Shown one piece after another: positions 22,409 to 31,316 of a stretch of DNA of 64,000 bases. The DNA lies in the NCBI GenBank assembly GCA_002213445.1, contig NJIE01000028.1, positions 1 through 64,000 on the forward strand. Direction: 5' to 3'. The stretch is from Xenophilus sp. AP218F (GTDB lineage: Bacteria; Pseudomonadota; Gammaproteobacteria; Burkholderiales; Chromobacteriaceae). Each line of letters begins with the position of its first letter. Within the stretch, counting starts at the first letter, position 1. The translations under genes were made by a program, and so were the position numbers. The notes under the pieces are model-generated. The model was not told the origin of the DNA. It did not search any database and was given only the letters and a program-made list of their open reading frames with translations.

Positions 22409-23536
22409 TCAGGCGGTGAGCAGCTTGCCGCGCTTGAAGGCCTTGTCGCCGGCGACCTTGGCGATGGCGAGGCCGGCGGTGGCGTAGGGGCGGCGGCTGG
22501 TGGCGTAGAGCACGCCGCCGCTTCGGGCGCGGATTTCGCTGACCTGATCGCCAAGCGGGTCTATCACTTCGGCGATCAGCTCGCCGCTGGCCACCGCCGC
22601 GCCGGGCTGGGCGTGGTACACCACCACGCCGGCGTGCGGGGCGAGCAGGTCTTCCGAGCCGGCCAGCGGCGTCGGCGGGTGGCGCAGCGGCGGCAGCGGC
22701 GGCGCTTCGCCGGCGATTACTCCGCGGCGCTGCAAGAAGTGGAGGATGGCGGCGGCGTCGCGTTCGGCCAGATCGTGGCGCACGTCGCTCTCGCCACGCA
22801 GCTCGACGGTGACGGCGAGACAAGCGGCGTCTATCGGCGCCGTCAGGCCGCCGGCTTGCGCCAGCTGGCGCAGCTGCCACCAGGGCTGGCTGCAGGCTTC
22901 GTCGAAGGGGTAGTCGCCGGAGTCTTCCGCCAGCAGGGTGGCGCAAGCCTGCAGGTAACGCGCCAGCGGCTCGCATTGCGGCCACAGCGGGGTGCCGGTG
23001 TAGAGGTGCAGATCGGCGCGGTTGTCGCAGTGCAGGTCCAGCACCACGTCGGCGTCGCAGGCCAGCGTTTGCAGCGTGTGGCGCAGCGACTGCAACTCGG
23101 TAACCGGCTGCTGCTGCGCCAGCTGCTTCTTCATGCTGTCGCGGATCAGGCGGGTATTGGCCGCGGCGTCCGGGCCCAGCTGGCCGCACACGTCCATGAA
23201 CACCGCTTGCGCCAGGGGCGGGTAATGGCGGTTGAAGTTCTGGCCGCTCATCTGCTCGAAGCGGCCCAGCGCCTGGCCGGCCAGGTTCTGATTGAGGCCG
23301 ATGGGGTTGGCCGCCGGCAGCAGCGTCACCTCGCCCAGCAGCGCGCCGTCGGCTTCCAGTTGCTGCAGGCGCTTTTTCAGATGCCAGGCCACCAGCATGC
23401 CCGGCAGTTCGTCGGCGTGCAGGCTGGACTGGATGTACACCTTCTCGCCGCGGCCGGGCGCGCCGAAGTGAAAGCTGGCGAGCTGGCGTCGGGTACCCAG
23501 GCTGGGCGAGATCAGCAGATGATGGCGGGTATGCAT
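22409..23536 (-). CDS. AstE/AspA-like (M14 family) zinc hydrolase
   Basis: 375 residues from ATG at 23536 (MHTRHHLLISPSLGT); a longer reading lacks protein-like sequence. Visible zinc-site motifs are SSLHADELPG (His and Glu ligands) and VLDLHCDN (His), with the substrate motif NFNRHYPP. It belongs to the succinylglutamate desuccinylase / aspartoacylase group of carboxypeptidase-like enzymes that cut N-acyl groups from amino acids. No other arginine-succinyltransferase pathway gene is adjacent, so the substrate is unknown. Confidence 0.85.
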   Translation of the reverse strand: MHTRHHLLISPSLGTRRQLASFHFGAPGRGEKVYIQSSLHADELPGMLVAWHLKKRLQQLEADGALLGEVTLLPAANPIGLNQNLAGQALGRFEQMSGQNFNRHYPPLAQAVFMDVCGQLGPDAAANTRLIRDSMKKQLAQQQPVTELQSLRHTLQTLACDADVVLDLHCDNRADLHLYTGTPLWPQCEPLARYLQACATLLAEDSGDYPFDEACSQPWWQLRQLAQAGGLTAPIDAACLAVTVELRGESDVRHDLAERDAAAILHFLQRRGVIAGEAPPLPPLRHPPTPLAGSEDLLAPHAGVVVYHAQPGAAVASGELIAEVIDPLGDQVSEIRARSGGVLYATSRRPYATAGLAIAKVAGDKAFKRGKLLTA

Positions 23537-23692
23537 GGCGTCTCCGGCGTCGGGGAAAATGGCGACGGCGGCGGGCCGCGCTCGTTGTGATGATAGCTTG
23601 CGCACAGCAACGCGCCGTCGCCGCAATCCGTTGACGGCGGGCCGCCCCCCATCGACAATCCGGTTTTGCTTAAACCAGACGGCGGATGTTTT

Positions 23693-24961
23693 TTGGAATC
23701 GCTATCCGACTTTTTCCAGCCGGGCCTCGCGCCCGACGCCTTGCCGGCGGTGAACCGGCTGAGCGCGGCCTGGCCCTATCTTGCGGTGTTCGTCACCCTG
23801 TTTCGCGGCGGCGACGAGGAAGTGCTGATGCGTCTCCTGGTGCTGCGCGAACTGGGCGGCCGCGCCATGCAGCCGCAGTGGACGCCGCAGGAAATCGCCC
23901 AGCGTTTCTCCTATCTCAACGACACCAAGCTGGCCACCATCCTGGGGCGTCTGCGCGAAGGCGGGCTCCTGGTCTACGACAGCGACCGCGGCGTGTACCA
24001 GTTATCCGAAGGCGCGCGCATCGCGTTGGCGGCGCTGGCGACGATGATAGACTTCGCCGGCGACGACGTGGAGCTGGGCTATCTCACCAGCCAGGTGGCG
24101 GCAGGGCAGTCGGTGGGACAGGTGTCGGACGAAGCCTTGCGCCACTTGCTGGCGCGGCTCAACGAGCTGTACGGCGAGTTCGAGGACGCGCTGGAGTCGC
24201 AATCGGAATTCCGCATCCGGGCCGCGCAGCATCGGTTGGAGGCGGTGTGGCGCTGGGTGGAGAAGTCCACCGAAGTGGTGCGCGGCCTCACCGCCGACGA
24301 CACCCTCAGCCTGGTGGTCCTCAACCAGGCGCAGGCCATCGCGCTGGCGCAAAGCCGCATGCTGGCGCTGGCCGGCACTTTCGAGCGCCGCCTGGCGCAG
24401 CTGGCGGCCCAGCGCGTGCATCTGGGCAACTCCGGCCTCACTTCCACCGATATCGCCGACTGGCTGCGCCATCAGGGCGCGGGTCAACTGGCCCGGCAGC
24501 TGGCCGGCATTCTCGCCATCAGCCCGGAGCCGGCCTTTCTCGCCGCGCCGGAAATGGCCGACGTGGCCGAGTTCGAGCTCTTGGCCCGCGAGCGCGCCAA
24601 GGCCGGCAGCATGACGTTGCCCGGCGGCGAAGCCGCGCCCGTGGCCGACGCGCCGGAAATGGAGCGGCTCATGGAAGCCGAGGCGATGTACGACCTGCTG
24701 CTGCAGTTGGGCATGAGCGGCGCGCGCGACGCTCATATCGGCGAGGCGGTGCTGGCCGACAGCTACAACGAAACCGCTTACCGGCTGTCCTTGCTGTCGC
24801 TGCTCGGCGACCCGGAAACCAGCAACGACCAGAGCGTGGTCGCCGCCCTGGCCAAGCTGCCGTTCGCGCTGGCCGGCGGCGAAGGCATCATCCGCCCGGA
24901 TCATCCCGAGGTGGCGGAGCTGTCCGACGCGCGGCTGGTGGCGGCGGGAAAAACTGAATAA
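23693..24961 (+). CDS. mksF: Condensin kleisin-like subunit MksF
   Basis: About 422 residues. It opens the MksF-MksE-MksB operon of a bacterial condensin related to MukBEF. The N-terminus has a winged-helix pattern (VLRELGG ... TPQEIAQRFSYLNDTKLATILGRLREGGLLVYDS) and the middle is strongly helical. No ATG fits; TTG at 23693 (MESLSDFFQPG) is the best start, preceded by GGCGGA, with an upstream TTG at 23666 possible. It would bridge the SMC heads. Downstream, mksE starts only after a 146-bp palindromic element. Confidence 0.82.
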   Translation: MESLSDFFQPGLAPDALPAVNRLSAAWPYLAVFVTLFRGGDEEVLMRLLVLRELGGRAMQPQWTPQEIAQRFSYLNDTKLATILGRLREGGLLVYDSDRGVYQLSEGARIALAALATMIDFAGDDVELGYLTSQVAAGQSVGQVSDEALRHLLARLNELYGEFEDALESQSEFRIRAAQHRLEAVWRWVEKSTEVVRGLTADDTLSLVVLNQAQAIALAQSRMLALAGTFERRLAQLAAQRVHLGNSGLTSTDIADWLRHQGAGQLARQLAGILAISPEPAFLAAPEMADVAEFELLARERAKAGSMTLPGGEAAPVADAPEMERLMEAEAMYDLLLQLGMSGARDAHIGEAVLADSYNETAYRLSLLSLLGDPETSNDQSVVAALAKLPFALAGGEGIIRPDHPEVAELSDARLVAAGKTE

Positions 24962-24962
24962 T

Positions 24963-25094
24963 TAGCCACGGAAACACACGGAAGAACACGGAAGGAAATT
25001 CAGGTTTGGCGCTGTGGCTGCCGACGCGTTACGCCAGTCCGGGGCCGAGTGGCGAATGGTTCTTCTCGTGTTTTTCTGCGTGTTTCCGTGGCCA
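24963..25094. repeat. Palindromic intergenic element inside the mks operon
   Basis: Left arm 24963-24997 (TAGCCACGGAAACACACGG ...) and right arm 25060-25094, read inversely (TGGCCACGGAAACACGCAG ...), form an imperfect inverted repeat of about 35 bp around about 60 bp of unrelated sequence. The CCACGGAAACAC-type arm resembles short mobile-like intergenic repeats known in several Proteobacteria. It separates mksF from mksE and would fold in the mRNA. Confidence 0.7.
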
Positions 25095-25107
25095 GTAAAG
25101 GCGCTTA

Positions 25108-25842
25108 ATGGAACTGGAACTCAAAACCCTCACCGCCCGCCTGTTGGCGCAGCGCGTGGTGCCGCGCTCGGATGCGCTGGCGCGCAAGGCCCTGCTCGAC
25201 GACACCTTCCGTCAGGAGCTGGACCAGCGCCTGGCGGCCGTGGGCCTCAGGCTGATGGAAAACCCCTACGCCGAGCACATCGCCGTGGCCTTGCTGCCGG
25301 AAATGACTGAACCGGTATTCGGCAGCGGCGAGGCCTGGCTCAACAACAATATCAACCTGCCGCGCGACGGCGTGGCGCTGCTGGTGATCCTGTGGGCGCT
25401 GATCATTCTGCCCAAGCGCGAGCGGCAGATCGCCCGCGTCGAGGCCGGCAAGGAAAGCCAGAGCGATATGTTCGGCGCGCAAAAACCGCTGGAAACCGGC
25501 GAGGCCGTCTCCACCGGCGTATCCGAAGACGCGCTGTACGCCGACTTCGGCAAGGCGCTGGGCGGGCGCACCCGCTTCAACGCCAACCTTGGCCGGCTGG
25601 TGAACCTGGGCTTTGTGATCAAACGCAACAAGTGGATAGACGAAGGCCCGATGCTGGACGTGCTGATCGACTACAGCCAGCTGGCGCCGCGCATCATCGA
25701 AGGCGCGCTGTCCGAGCTGCTCACCCAGCGCCGCGAAGACCACGCCGCGCTGGCCGACCGCGCCGCCGCCGAGCCTGAGGCGGCAGAAACCGACGTCGCC
25801 GACGACCTGTTCGGCGGCTGCGCTGGCGAGGAGACGCGCTGA
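25108..25842 (+). CDS. mksE: Condensin subunit MksE
   Basis: 244 residues starting MELELKTLTARLL. Helical with a wHTH-like C-terminal half (NLGRLVNLGFVIKRNKWIDEGPMLDVLIDYSQL), as in MukE/MksE, which dimerises and binds the kleisin. Its stop codon overlaps the start of the SMC gene by one base, so the ratio is set by coupling. The acidic tail after residue 220 is probably disordered. Confidence 0.85.
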   Translation: MELELKTLTARLLAQRVVPRSDALARKALLDDTFRQELDQRLAAVGLRLMENPYAEHIAVALLPEMTEPVFGSGEAWLNNNINLPRDGVALLVILWALIILPKRERQIARVEAGKESQSDMFGAQKPLETGEAVSTGVSEDALYADFGKALGGRTRFNANLGRLVNLGFVIKRNKWIDEGPMLDVLIDYSQLAPRIIEGALSELLTQRREDHAALADRAAAEPEAAETDVADDLFGGCAGEETR

Positions 25843-28646
25843 TGTTCCAGATGAAATCGGTAGAAATGGTGCACTGGGACTTCTGGCAGCGGCTGACCGT
25901 GCCGCTGGACGCGCAGATCGTCACCATCATCGGCCCCAACGGCTCCGGCAAAACCACGCTCCTGGACGCCATGCGCACGCTGCTGGCGATCAAATGCTCC
26001 GGCAAGCGCGACTACAAACGCTACGTGCGCAACAACAAGGAACCGTTCGCCTACCTGCGCGGCGTGGTGGACAACCCGCGCCGCCCCAGCGGCGGGCTGT
26101 ACCCGACGCCGTTCTTCCCCATCCTGACGGAGGCGGTGACGCTGTTGTGCCGCATCAAGAAGCAGGGCGGCGACTGGGTGCGCCACTACGCCATCATCGA
26201 CGGCGACGTGCCGCTGGAGCTGGCCGAGGCGCAGGCGCAATGGCTGGGCGTGCACGAATACCGCCGCCGGCTGGAAGTGGCCGGCCTCACCCCGGCTGTG
26301 GCCGAGGTGCTGGCGCTGGAGCAGGGCGATACCGACAAGCTCACCGAATACAGCCCTCGCCAGCTGTTGGACCTGGTGTTCCAGGTGTTCGGCGACAAGG
26401 ACGTGCTGGACAACTACCAGCGCGCCCGCGACGAACAGCTGGCCACCGAGCAGGAGCTGGAAGCGCTGAGCCGGCAGGAAGAAGCGCTGGGCGCGCGGGT
26501 GGAAACCATGAGGGCCCGCGCCAACCGCTATCTGGAATGGCGACAGCTGCAGGGCAGCATCGCCCGGCTGGAGAACGAAGCGCTGCCGGTGCTGGCCTAT
26601 CTGGACGGCAAGAGCGCCCTGTCCGGCCAGTGGCGCAACTATCGCGGCAGTTACCACGCGCTGAACCAGACCCAGGCCGAGCACGCGGCGGCGCTGGGGC
26701 TGGTGGCCAAGCTCAAAACCGCGGAAATCGCCGCGGCCGAGGCGCGGCAGGCGGCGGAGGCGGCGCGCAAGGCGGCGCAAGACGCCTTCATGGCCGCCAA
26801 AGCGGAGCACGCCGGGGTGGCGGGCCAGCTCAAGGAGCGCGACCGGCTGCAAAATCTGGCCGGCAAGGAATTCGGCGCCGACGCCGCGGCGCTGTCGGGC
26901 AAGCTGCAGGCTTTGCGCGCCGAGGCGGAAACGCTCAAGGACGGCCTGCGCGAGCTGAAAAAGCAGCGTCAGGACAGCCAGCAACACGCCGAAGCGCTGG
27001 AAATCGGCCGGGGCCGCGCGCCGGAAGACGTGCGCCAGTTCAAGGCCGCGCTGGACGAAGCCGGCATCCGCCACTGCATGCTCTCCGACATCGTCGAAGT
27101 GCTGGACCCGGACTGGCAAGGAGCGGTGGAAGCGCTGCTGCGCGGCTATCGCCACGTGGTGCTGCTGGAGGACGCGGCCGACCGGCGCGAAGCCTGGCGC
27201 ATCGGCGAAAAATTGCGCTACCGCCACTTCGTGGTGCCGGAGCGGGCCTCGCCGCCGCGCGCCGTCAAGGGCAGTTTGCTGGAAGTGGCGCGCTTTTCCG
27301 CCGACGCGCCGGACTGGCTGTACAAGCAGATGAACAGCGTCGCCCGCGTGGACAATGCCAGCGACGGCGCCGACATCGACGGCGACTGGATAACCCGCGA
27401 CGGCTATTTCCGCGAGCGGCGCGGCGCGCGCCACATCGGCGTGCCGCTGCACGAATTCGCCTTCGGCGAAGCGGCGCGGCAGTCGCGGCTGGCCGCCCTG
27501 CGCGACGAGCTCAAGGCGCTGAACATCCGCATCCTGGCCGACGAAGAGCGGCTGGTGGCGGTGACGCGCGAGGCCTCGGGCCTGGCCGAGTACCTGGGCG
27601 GCATGGACGCCATCCGCCAGCTGGACAGCCGCGCCGACGAATTCGCCGCGCTGGCGTCGCGCAAGCAGGAGCTGGAAGCGCAAATCGCCCGCCTGGGCGC
27701 GACGCTGGCCGAAGCCAGCGCCACCAAGGAGGCGGCCGACGCTCGTTACGGCGACGCGCGGCTGGAGCACGACCGCGTCTGCCAGCGCGAGCAGGAAAGC
27801 CTGCAACGCTATCAGGGCAAGCGCCAGGAAGTGGACAACGCCCGTCGTCAGGTGCGGCGGCTGGCGTCCGAGCTGCGCGAATGGCAGCGCCGCCTGCCCG
27901 CCGACGCCTTGGCCGCGGAGCGCGTGGCGGCGCTGGAGGATGAGTTCGACACCGCCGCCGACGCCAGGCATCAGCTGGGCTACTTGCAGGAGCGGCTGGA
28001 GAACGGCGACTGGGAAACCGACGAGGCGGTGCTGGAGCTCAAGGACAAGCTGGTGGAGGATCTGGCCAAGATCGACCGCGAACGCGCCAGCCGCCAGGCT
28101 GAGGTCGATCGCTCGCGGGAGCTGACCGACGACGCCCGCGCCGCCTACATCGGCAAGCTGCGCGCCACCGTGCGCGCCTACGGCAAAAACGTCAAACGGC
28201 TGGGGGAGCTGGCCGGCATCGCGGTGGAGGTGGACCTGCCGGCGCTGGAAAACGACGACGCGGTGCTGGCGCAGGCCGGGCTGGTATTGAAGTTCAACTT
28301 CGACCAGAAGGGCCTGATGGGCATGAACGACGGCGAAGCTTCCGGCGGCCAGCAGGTGATGAAATCGCTGATTCTGCTGATCGCGCTGATGATGGACGAG
28401 GCCAATCCGTCCGGCTTCGTCTTCATCGACGAGCCGTTCGCCCACCTCGATATCTTCAACATCGACCGGGTGGCGGGCTTCCTCAAGGCTACCGAGGCGC
28501 AATACCTGATCACCACGCCCAACACCCACAACATCAACATCTTCGCCCCGTCCGAATTGACGCTGGCCACCCGCAAGAAGCGGCCGGGCGAGCAGTGGGC
28601 GCCGCCCATCTTGCAGACGCGGCGGCGGGTGGAAGCCGGCGAATAG
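25842..28646 (+). CDS. mksB: Condensin SMC-type ATPase MksB
   Basis: 934 residues: Walker A GPNGSGKTTLLDAM (about 31-44), two long coiled-coil arms rich in Ala/Arg/Glu (about 210-400 and 550-750), a hinge-like region around 400-550, the signature motif ASGGQQ, and Walker B FVFIDEPFAHLD near the C-terminus. Shorter than MukB, as usual for MksB. It organises chromosomal DNA by loop extrusion. No mksG/jetD-like nuclease subunit follows (the next gene is superoxide dismutase), so this looks like the housekeeping-type MksBEF rather than a Wadjet plasmid-defence operon. Confidence 0.9.
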   Translation: MFQMKSVEMVHWDFWQRLTVPLDAQIVTIIGPNGSGKTTLLDAMRTLLAIKCSGKRDYKRYVRNNKEPFAYLRGVVDNPRRPSGGLYPTPFFPILTEAVTLLCRIKKQGGDWVRHYAIIDGDVPLELAEAQAQWLGVHEYRRRLEVAGLTPAVAEVLALEQGDTDKLTEYSPRQLLDLVFQVFGDKDVLDNYQRARDEQLATEQELEALSRQEEALGARVETMRARANRYLEWRQLQGSIARLENEALPVLAYLDGKSALSGQWRNYRGSYHALNQTQAEHAAALGLVAKLKTAEIAAAEARQAAEAARKAAQDAFMAAKAEHAGVAGQLKERDRLQNLAGKEFGADAAALSGKLQALRAEAETLKDGLRELKKQRQDSQQHAEALEIGRGRAPEDVRQFKAALDEAGIRHCMLSDIVEVLDPDWQGAVEALLRGYRHVVLLEDAADRREAWRIGEKLRYRHFVVPERASPPRAVKGSLLEVARFSADAPDWLYKQMNSVARVDNASDGADIDGDWITRDGYFRERRGARHIGVPLHEFAFGEAARQSRLAALRDELKALNIRILADEERLVAVTREASGLAEYLGGMDAIRQLDSRADEFAALASRKQELEAQIARLGATLAEASATKEAADARYGDARLEHDRVCQREQESLQRYQGKRQEVDNARRQVRRLASELREWQRRLPADALAAERVAALEDEFDTAADARHQLGYLQERLENGDWETDEAVLELKDKLVEDLAKIDRERASRQAEVDRSRELTDDARAAYIGKLRATVRAYGKNVKRLGELAGIAVEVDLPALENDDAVLAQAGLVLKFNFDQKGLMGMNDGEASGGQQVMKSLILLIALMMDEANPSGFVFIDEPFAHLDIFNIDRVAGFLKATEAQYLITTPNTHNINIFAPSELTLATRKKRPGEQWAPPILQTRRRVEAGE

Positions 28647-28667
28647 ATACCGGGCGCAGGCATCGGG

Positions 28668-28700
28668 CGGCAGGCGAGCGTGCTCTCCTGCCGCTTTTTC
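28668..28700 (+). terminator. Terminator after mksB
   Basis: CGGCAGG/CCTGCCG stem with a 12-nt loop and CTTTTT. It lies between convergent genes. Confidence 0.7.
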
Positions 28701-28705
28701 GCATC

Positions 28706-29416
28706 TCAGGCTTTCAGGTTCTGCTGCGCGAATTCCCAGTTGATCAGCTTGTCCAGCACGGCGCCAACGTAGTCGGCGCGACGGTTCTGGTAATCCAGAT
28801 AGTAGGCGTGTTCCCATACGTCCACCGTCAGCAGCGGCGTCAGGCCGGCGGTCAGCGGGGTGTCGGCGTTGCCGGTCTTCACCACCCGCAGCTGGTCGCC
28901 GTCCTGCGCCAGCCAGGCCCAGCCGCTGCCGAACTGCGAGAGGGCGGCGCCAGCCAGTTGCTGCTTGCAGGCGTCGACGCTGCCGAAGGCGGCTTCGATT
29001 TTTTCGCGCAAGGCTTGCGGCGGCGCGCCGCCGCCCCGTGGCCGCAGGCTGCGCCAGTAGAACGTATGGTTCCACAGTTGGGCGGCGTTGTTGAAGACGG
29101 CGGCGTCGCCGGCCTGACGGGCCGAGCGGGCGATGATGTCCTCCAGCGCCAGGTCGGCGTAATCGCGGCCCGCGATCAGTTTGTTCAGATTATCCAGATA
29201 GGCCTTGTGGTGCTTGCCGTAATGGAAGCCCAGGGTTTGCGCGGAAATCGCCGGCGCCAGGGCGTCCAGCGCGTAGGGCAACGGCGGCAGGGTTTGCGCC
29301 GGGGAGGCGCGAGCGATGGCAGGAACGGCGGGGAGAGCGAGCGCGGTCAGCGTGCCGGCTGCGGCCAGCAAAAAGCTGCGGCGGCCGCAGTCGGGCTGGG
29401 GTGTTTGGTTCGACAT
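28706..29416 (-). CDS. Exported Fe/Mn superoxide dismutase (Tat signal)
   Basis: 236 residues. The N-terminus [21 protein letters not shown] carries a twin-arginine motif (RRSFLL) before a hydrophobic segment and Ala-x-Ala cleavage site, so the folded metalloenzyme is probably exported. Metal ligands are all present: [15 protein letters not shown], and DVWEHAYY. Fe/Mn SODs are normally cytoplasmic, so Tat export is unusual and points to defence against external superoxide. The start at 29416 is chosen because the upstream extension is not protein-like. Confidence 0.9.
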   Translation of the reverse strand: MSNQTPQPDCGRRSFLLAAAGTLTALALPAVPAIARASPAQTLPPLPYALDALAPAISAQTLGFHYGKHHKAYLDNLNKLIAGRDYADLALEDIIARSARQAGDAAVFNNAAQLWNHTFYWRSLRPRGGGAPPQALREKIEAAFGSVDACKQQLAGAALSQFGSGWAWLAQDGDQLRVVKTGNADTPLTAGLTPLLTVDVWEHAYYLDYQNRRADYVGAVLDKLINWEFAQQNLKA

Positions 29417-29552
29417 GGCAATCTCCGGGATGGGGGGCGTGTCCGGCCCGAACCTGCGGGTTCCGGCGCGGCTACTATGGCATGTCGCGGTGCAGGATGG
29501 GGATTGCGCTTGCAAGAGCGGGCGACTGGCGGCGGCAAGTGTATTATTTTGT

Positions 29553-29592
29553 CGAAAGCCCCTGATCGCGTCGCCGCGGTCGGGGGCTTTTG
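29553..29592. terminator. Bidirectional hairpin between sodium-independent minus-strand genes
   Basis: AAGCCCC/GGGGCTTTT pair around a GC-rich interior that can extend the stem. It lies downstream of the DUF1842 gene on the minus strand and upstream of the superoxide dismutase gene. Confidence 0.55.
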
Positions 29593-29639
29593 TTGTCGGT
29601 TTTCGGCCGGCAGGGGCCGGCCGTAGCGGGAGCCGGCGT

Positions 29640-30086
29640 TTAGCGCAGGTTCAGCGCCTTGACGCTGTGGCGCAGTTCATCGGAGAGCTGCACTTCCTGG
29701 CCGATGACCTCGTGCCAGTGGCCGTTCTGCAGGAAGGCGTAGCGGGCCTTGGAGCCGGCCTCGGCTTGCCAGCCGCCCTTGAGCGCGCCGTCGAAATGGA
29801 ATTCTTCGATCAGCAGCGTGGAGCTGGGCGTCGGGCTGCCGAAACCGGTCAGGAACAGCTCGATGTCGCCGCCTTTCTCCTCGTAGTGGCCTCTTACCGG
29901 CACTTGCAGCACCAGCGGCTGCTGCAGGGCCTGTGTGAGGGTGGCGCGGCCGCTGATCTGGCGGGCCGGCGGGTAGACCGACAGTTGCAGGCTGAGGTTG
30001 TAGCCGCCGGCGAGGCCGGGTTTGAAGACGTTGTAGCTGACGATGAACAAGCCGGATTTCTGTTCGCGATCGAGATTGCTGGCCAT
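29640..30086 (-). CDS. DUF1842 family protein
   Basis: 148 residues starting [12 protein letters not shown], with AAGGAG 9 nt upstream. All-beta pattern: [12 protein letters not shown] ... [28 protein letters not shown] ... [20 protein letters not shown]. This matches, from memory, the DUF1842 family found in Burkholderia and relatives. No signal peptide. Function unknown; it lies alone between superoxide dismutase and the divergent chaN gene. Confidence 0.7.
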   Translation of the reverse strand: MASNLDREQKSGLFIVSYNVFKPGLAGGYNLSLQLSVYPPARQISGRATLTQALQQPLVLQVPVRGHYEEKGGDIELFLTGFGSPTPSSTLLIEEFHFDGALKGGWQAEAGSKARYAFLQNGHWHEVIGQEVQLSDELRHSVKALNLR

Positions 30087-30309
30087 GTTGCGGCTCCTTG
30101 GATTCGGATAACAGGGGATGGACGCCGGTAAGCGCCATCGCGCGGTGCATCGTTGCGGCGCGCCGCTGCTGGCGGCTGCCGCACTGTCTTTATATAACCT
30201 TTTATTTGTTTTTAATCTGGCATTTAGATCAGCATGTAATTTGGCGCGCGGCCGGACGGTTCGCACTCGGCCAAGGTCTGGCGACGCGTGGTGGAAAGTG
30301 GCTCCGATT

Positions 30310-30338
30310 AATTGCAATTAATAATCAATTGCAATTAA
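30310..30338 (+). promoter_or_regulatory. Direct repeat of AATTGCAATTAA upstream of chaN
   Basis: The palindromic 12-mer AATTGCAATTAA occurs twice (30310-30321 and 30327-30338), 17 bp apart, ending 30 bp before the chaN start. It looks like an operator, possibly for an iron-responsive regulator given the downstream genes, but is not a canonical Fur box. Confidence 0.5.
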
Positions 30339-30367
30339 CATCCGGCTTTTATGCAAGGGTGTGAAAG

Positions 30368-31210
30368 ATGAAATGGCTGCTCAACCTGCTGCTGCTGGGC
30401 GTCTTGTCCGGCTGCGCGTCCTCGCCGGCGGCGGATAGTCCGCTGGCGGCTCCCGCCGGACGGATCATCGATCTGCGCTCCGGCCAGGCGCTGAGCGCCG
30501 AGCAACTGCTGTCCCAGGCGGCGGGGGCCGAAAGGCTGATCGTCGGCGAGAAGCATGACAATCGCCAGCACCATCTGATCGAGCAATGGCTGGTGGAACA
30601 GCTGCCGCAAATACGGCCGCAGGGCAGCGTGTTGCTGGAAATGCTGACGCCCAGCCAGCAGGCGCAGGTGGACAAGGTCAAGGCCTGGTTGCAGACCGGG
30701 CCTTCCGCGCGGCCAAGCCGGGTGGCAGAGCTGGTGGCTTGGCAGCCGGGCTGGCCGTGGCCGCAGTACGGGGACCTGGCGATGACGCTGTTGCGCGCGC
30801 CTTATCCCTTGTGGGCCGCCAACCTGGATCGCGACGAAATGCGCGAGGCGTACCGGCTGCGGCCGGCGTTGCAGGGCGTCGAATCCGCCCGGCCGGAGGT
30901 GGCCAGCCGCTTGATCGATCTGATCCGGCAGGAGCACGGAGGCGAGCTGCGGGACGACGTTCTGCGGTCGATGCTGGCGGTGCAGCAGCAGCGCGACCGG
31001 CGCATGGCGCAGCGCCTGTTGGCGGCCCCGGCGCCGGCGTTGCTGATCGCCGGCGCTTACCACGCGATGGCCGATATGGGCGTGCCGCTGCACGTGCGCG
31101 ATCTGGCCCCCCAGGCCAGGCCGCTGGTGTTGATCCTGGCCGAAGACGGAGCCAGGATCGACAGCCGCCACGCCGACTTGGTCTGGTACACGGCGGCGGC
31201 CAGGCCCTGA
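30368..31210 (+). CDS. ChaN-family iron-regulated lipoprotein
   Basis: 280 residues. Lipoprotein signal with lipobox LSGC (Cys about 16). The ChaN fold is shown by VGEKHDNRQHHLIEQWLVEQL (about 60-80), SVLLEMLTPSQQ, and the C-terminal LLIAGAYHAMADMGVPLHVR. ChaN proteins bind haem or sit with haem-uptake receptors. Here it precedes exbB-exbD-tonB and a haem-type receptor, supporting a role in iron acquisition. Confidence 0.85.
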   Translation: MKWLLNLLLLGVLSGCASSPAADSPLAAPAGRIIDLRSGQALSAEQLLSQAAGAERLIVGEKHDNRQHHLIEQWLVEQLPQIRPQGSVLLEMLTPSQQAQVDKVKAWLQTGPSARPSRVAELVAWQPGWPWPQYGDLAMTLLRAPYPLWAANLDRDEMREAYRLRPALQGVESARPEVASRLIDLIRQEHGGELRDDVLRSMLAVQQQRDRRMAQRLLAAPAPALLIAGAYHAMADMGVPLHVRDLAPQARPLVLILAEDGARIDSRHADLVWYTAAARP

Positions 31211-31249
31211 CGCCAGCCGGGTGGCGGGCAGTTTTGGCAAAAACAACAA

Positions 31250-31276
31250 TTGATAATGATTATCATTATTGATAAT
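31250..31276 (+). promoter_or_regulatory. Fur box upstream of exbB-exbD-tonB
   Basis: GATAATGATTATCATTATT (31252-31270) matches the classic 19-bp Fur box at 17 positions and is followed by a further GATAAT hexamer that may also be the -10. Strong indication of iron-dependent repression. Confidence 0.88.
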
Positions 31277-31316
31277 ATCGGCCAAAGCTGTATCCAACCA
31301 TAACGAAATCCATTCC

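Noticed and set aside
23693-28646. Wadjet (JetABCD) plasmid-defence system
   Set aside because: The SMC, kleisin and MksE subunits are present but no JetD/MksG topoisomerase-VI-like subunit is adjacent; the following gene is superoxide dismutase.
25671-29075. 1134-codon open frame on the minus strand opposite mksE-mksB
   Set aside because: It is antisense to the coherent condensin genes and consists of low-complexity His/Gln/Arg/Gly/Leu sequence typical of reverse frames of GC-rich genes.
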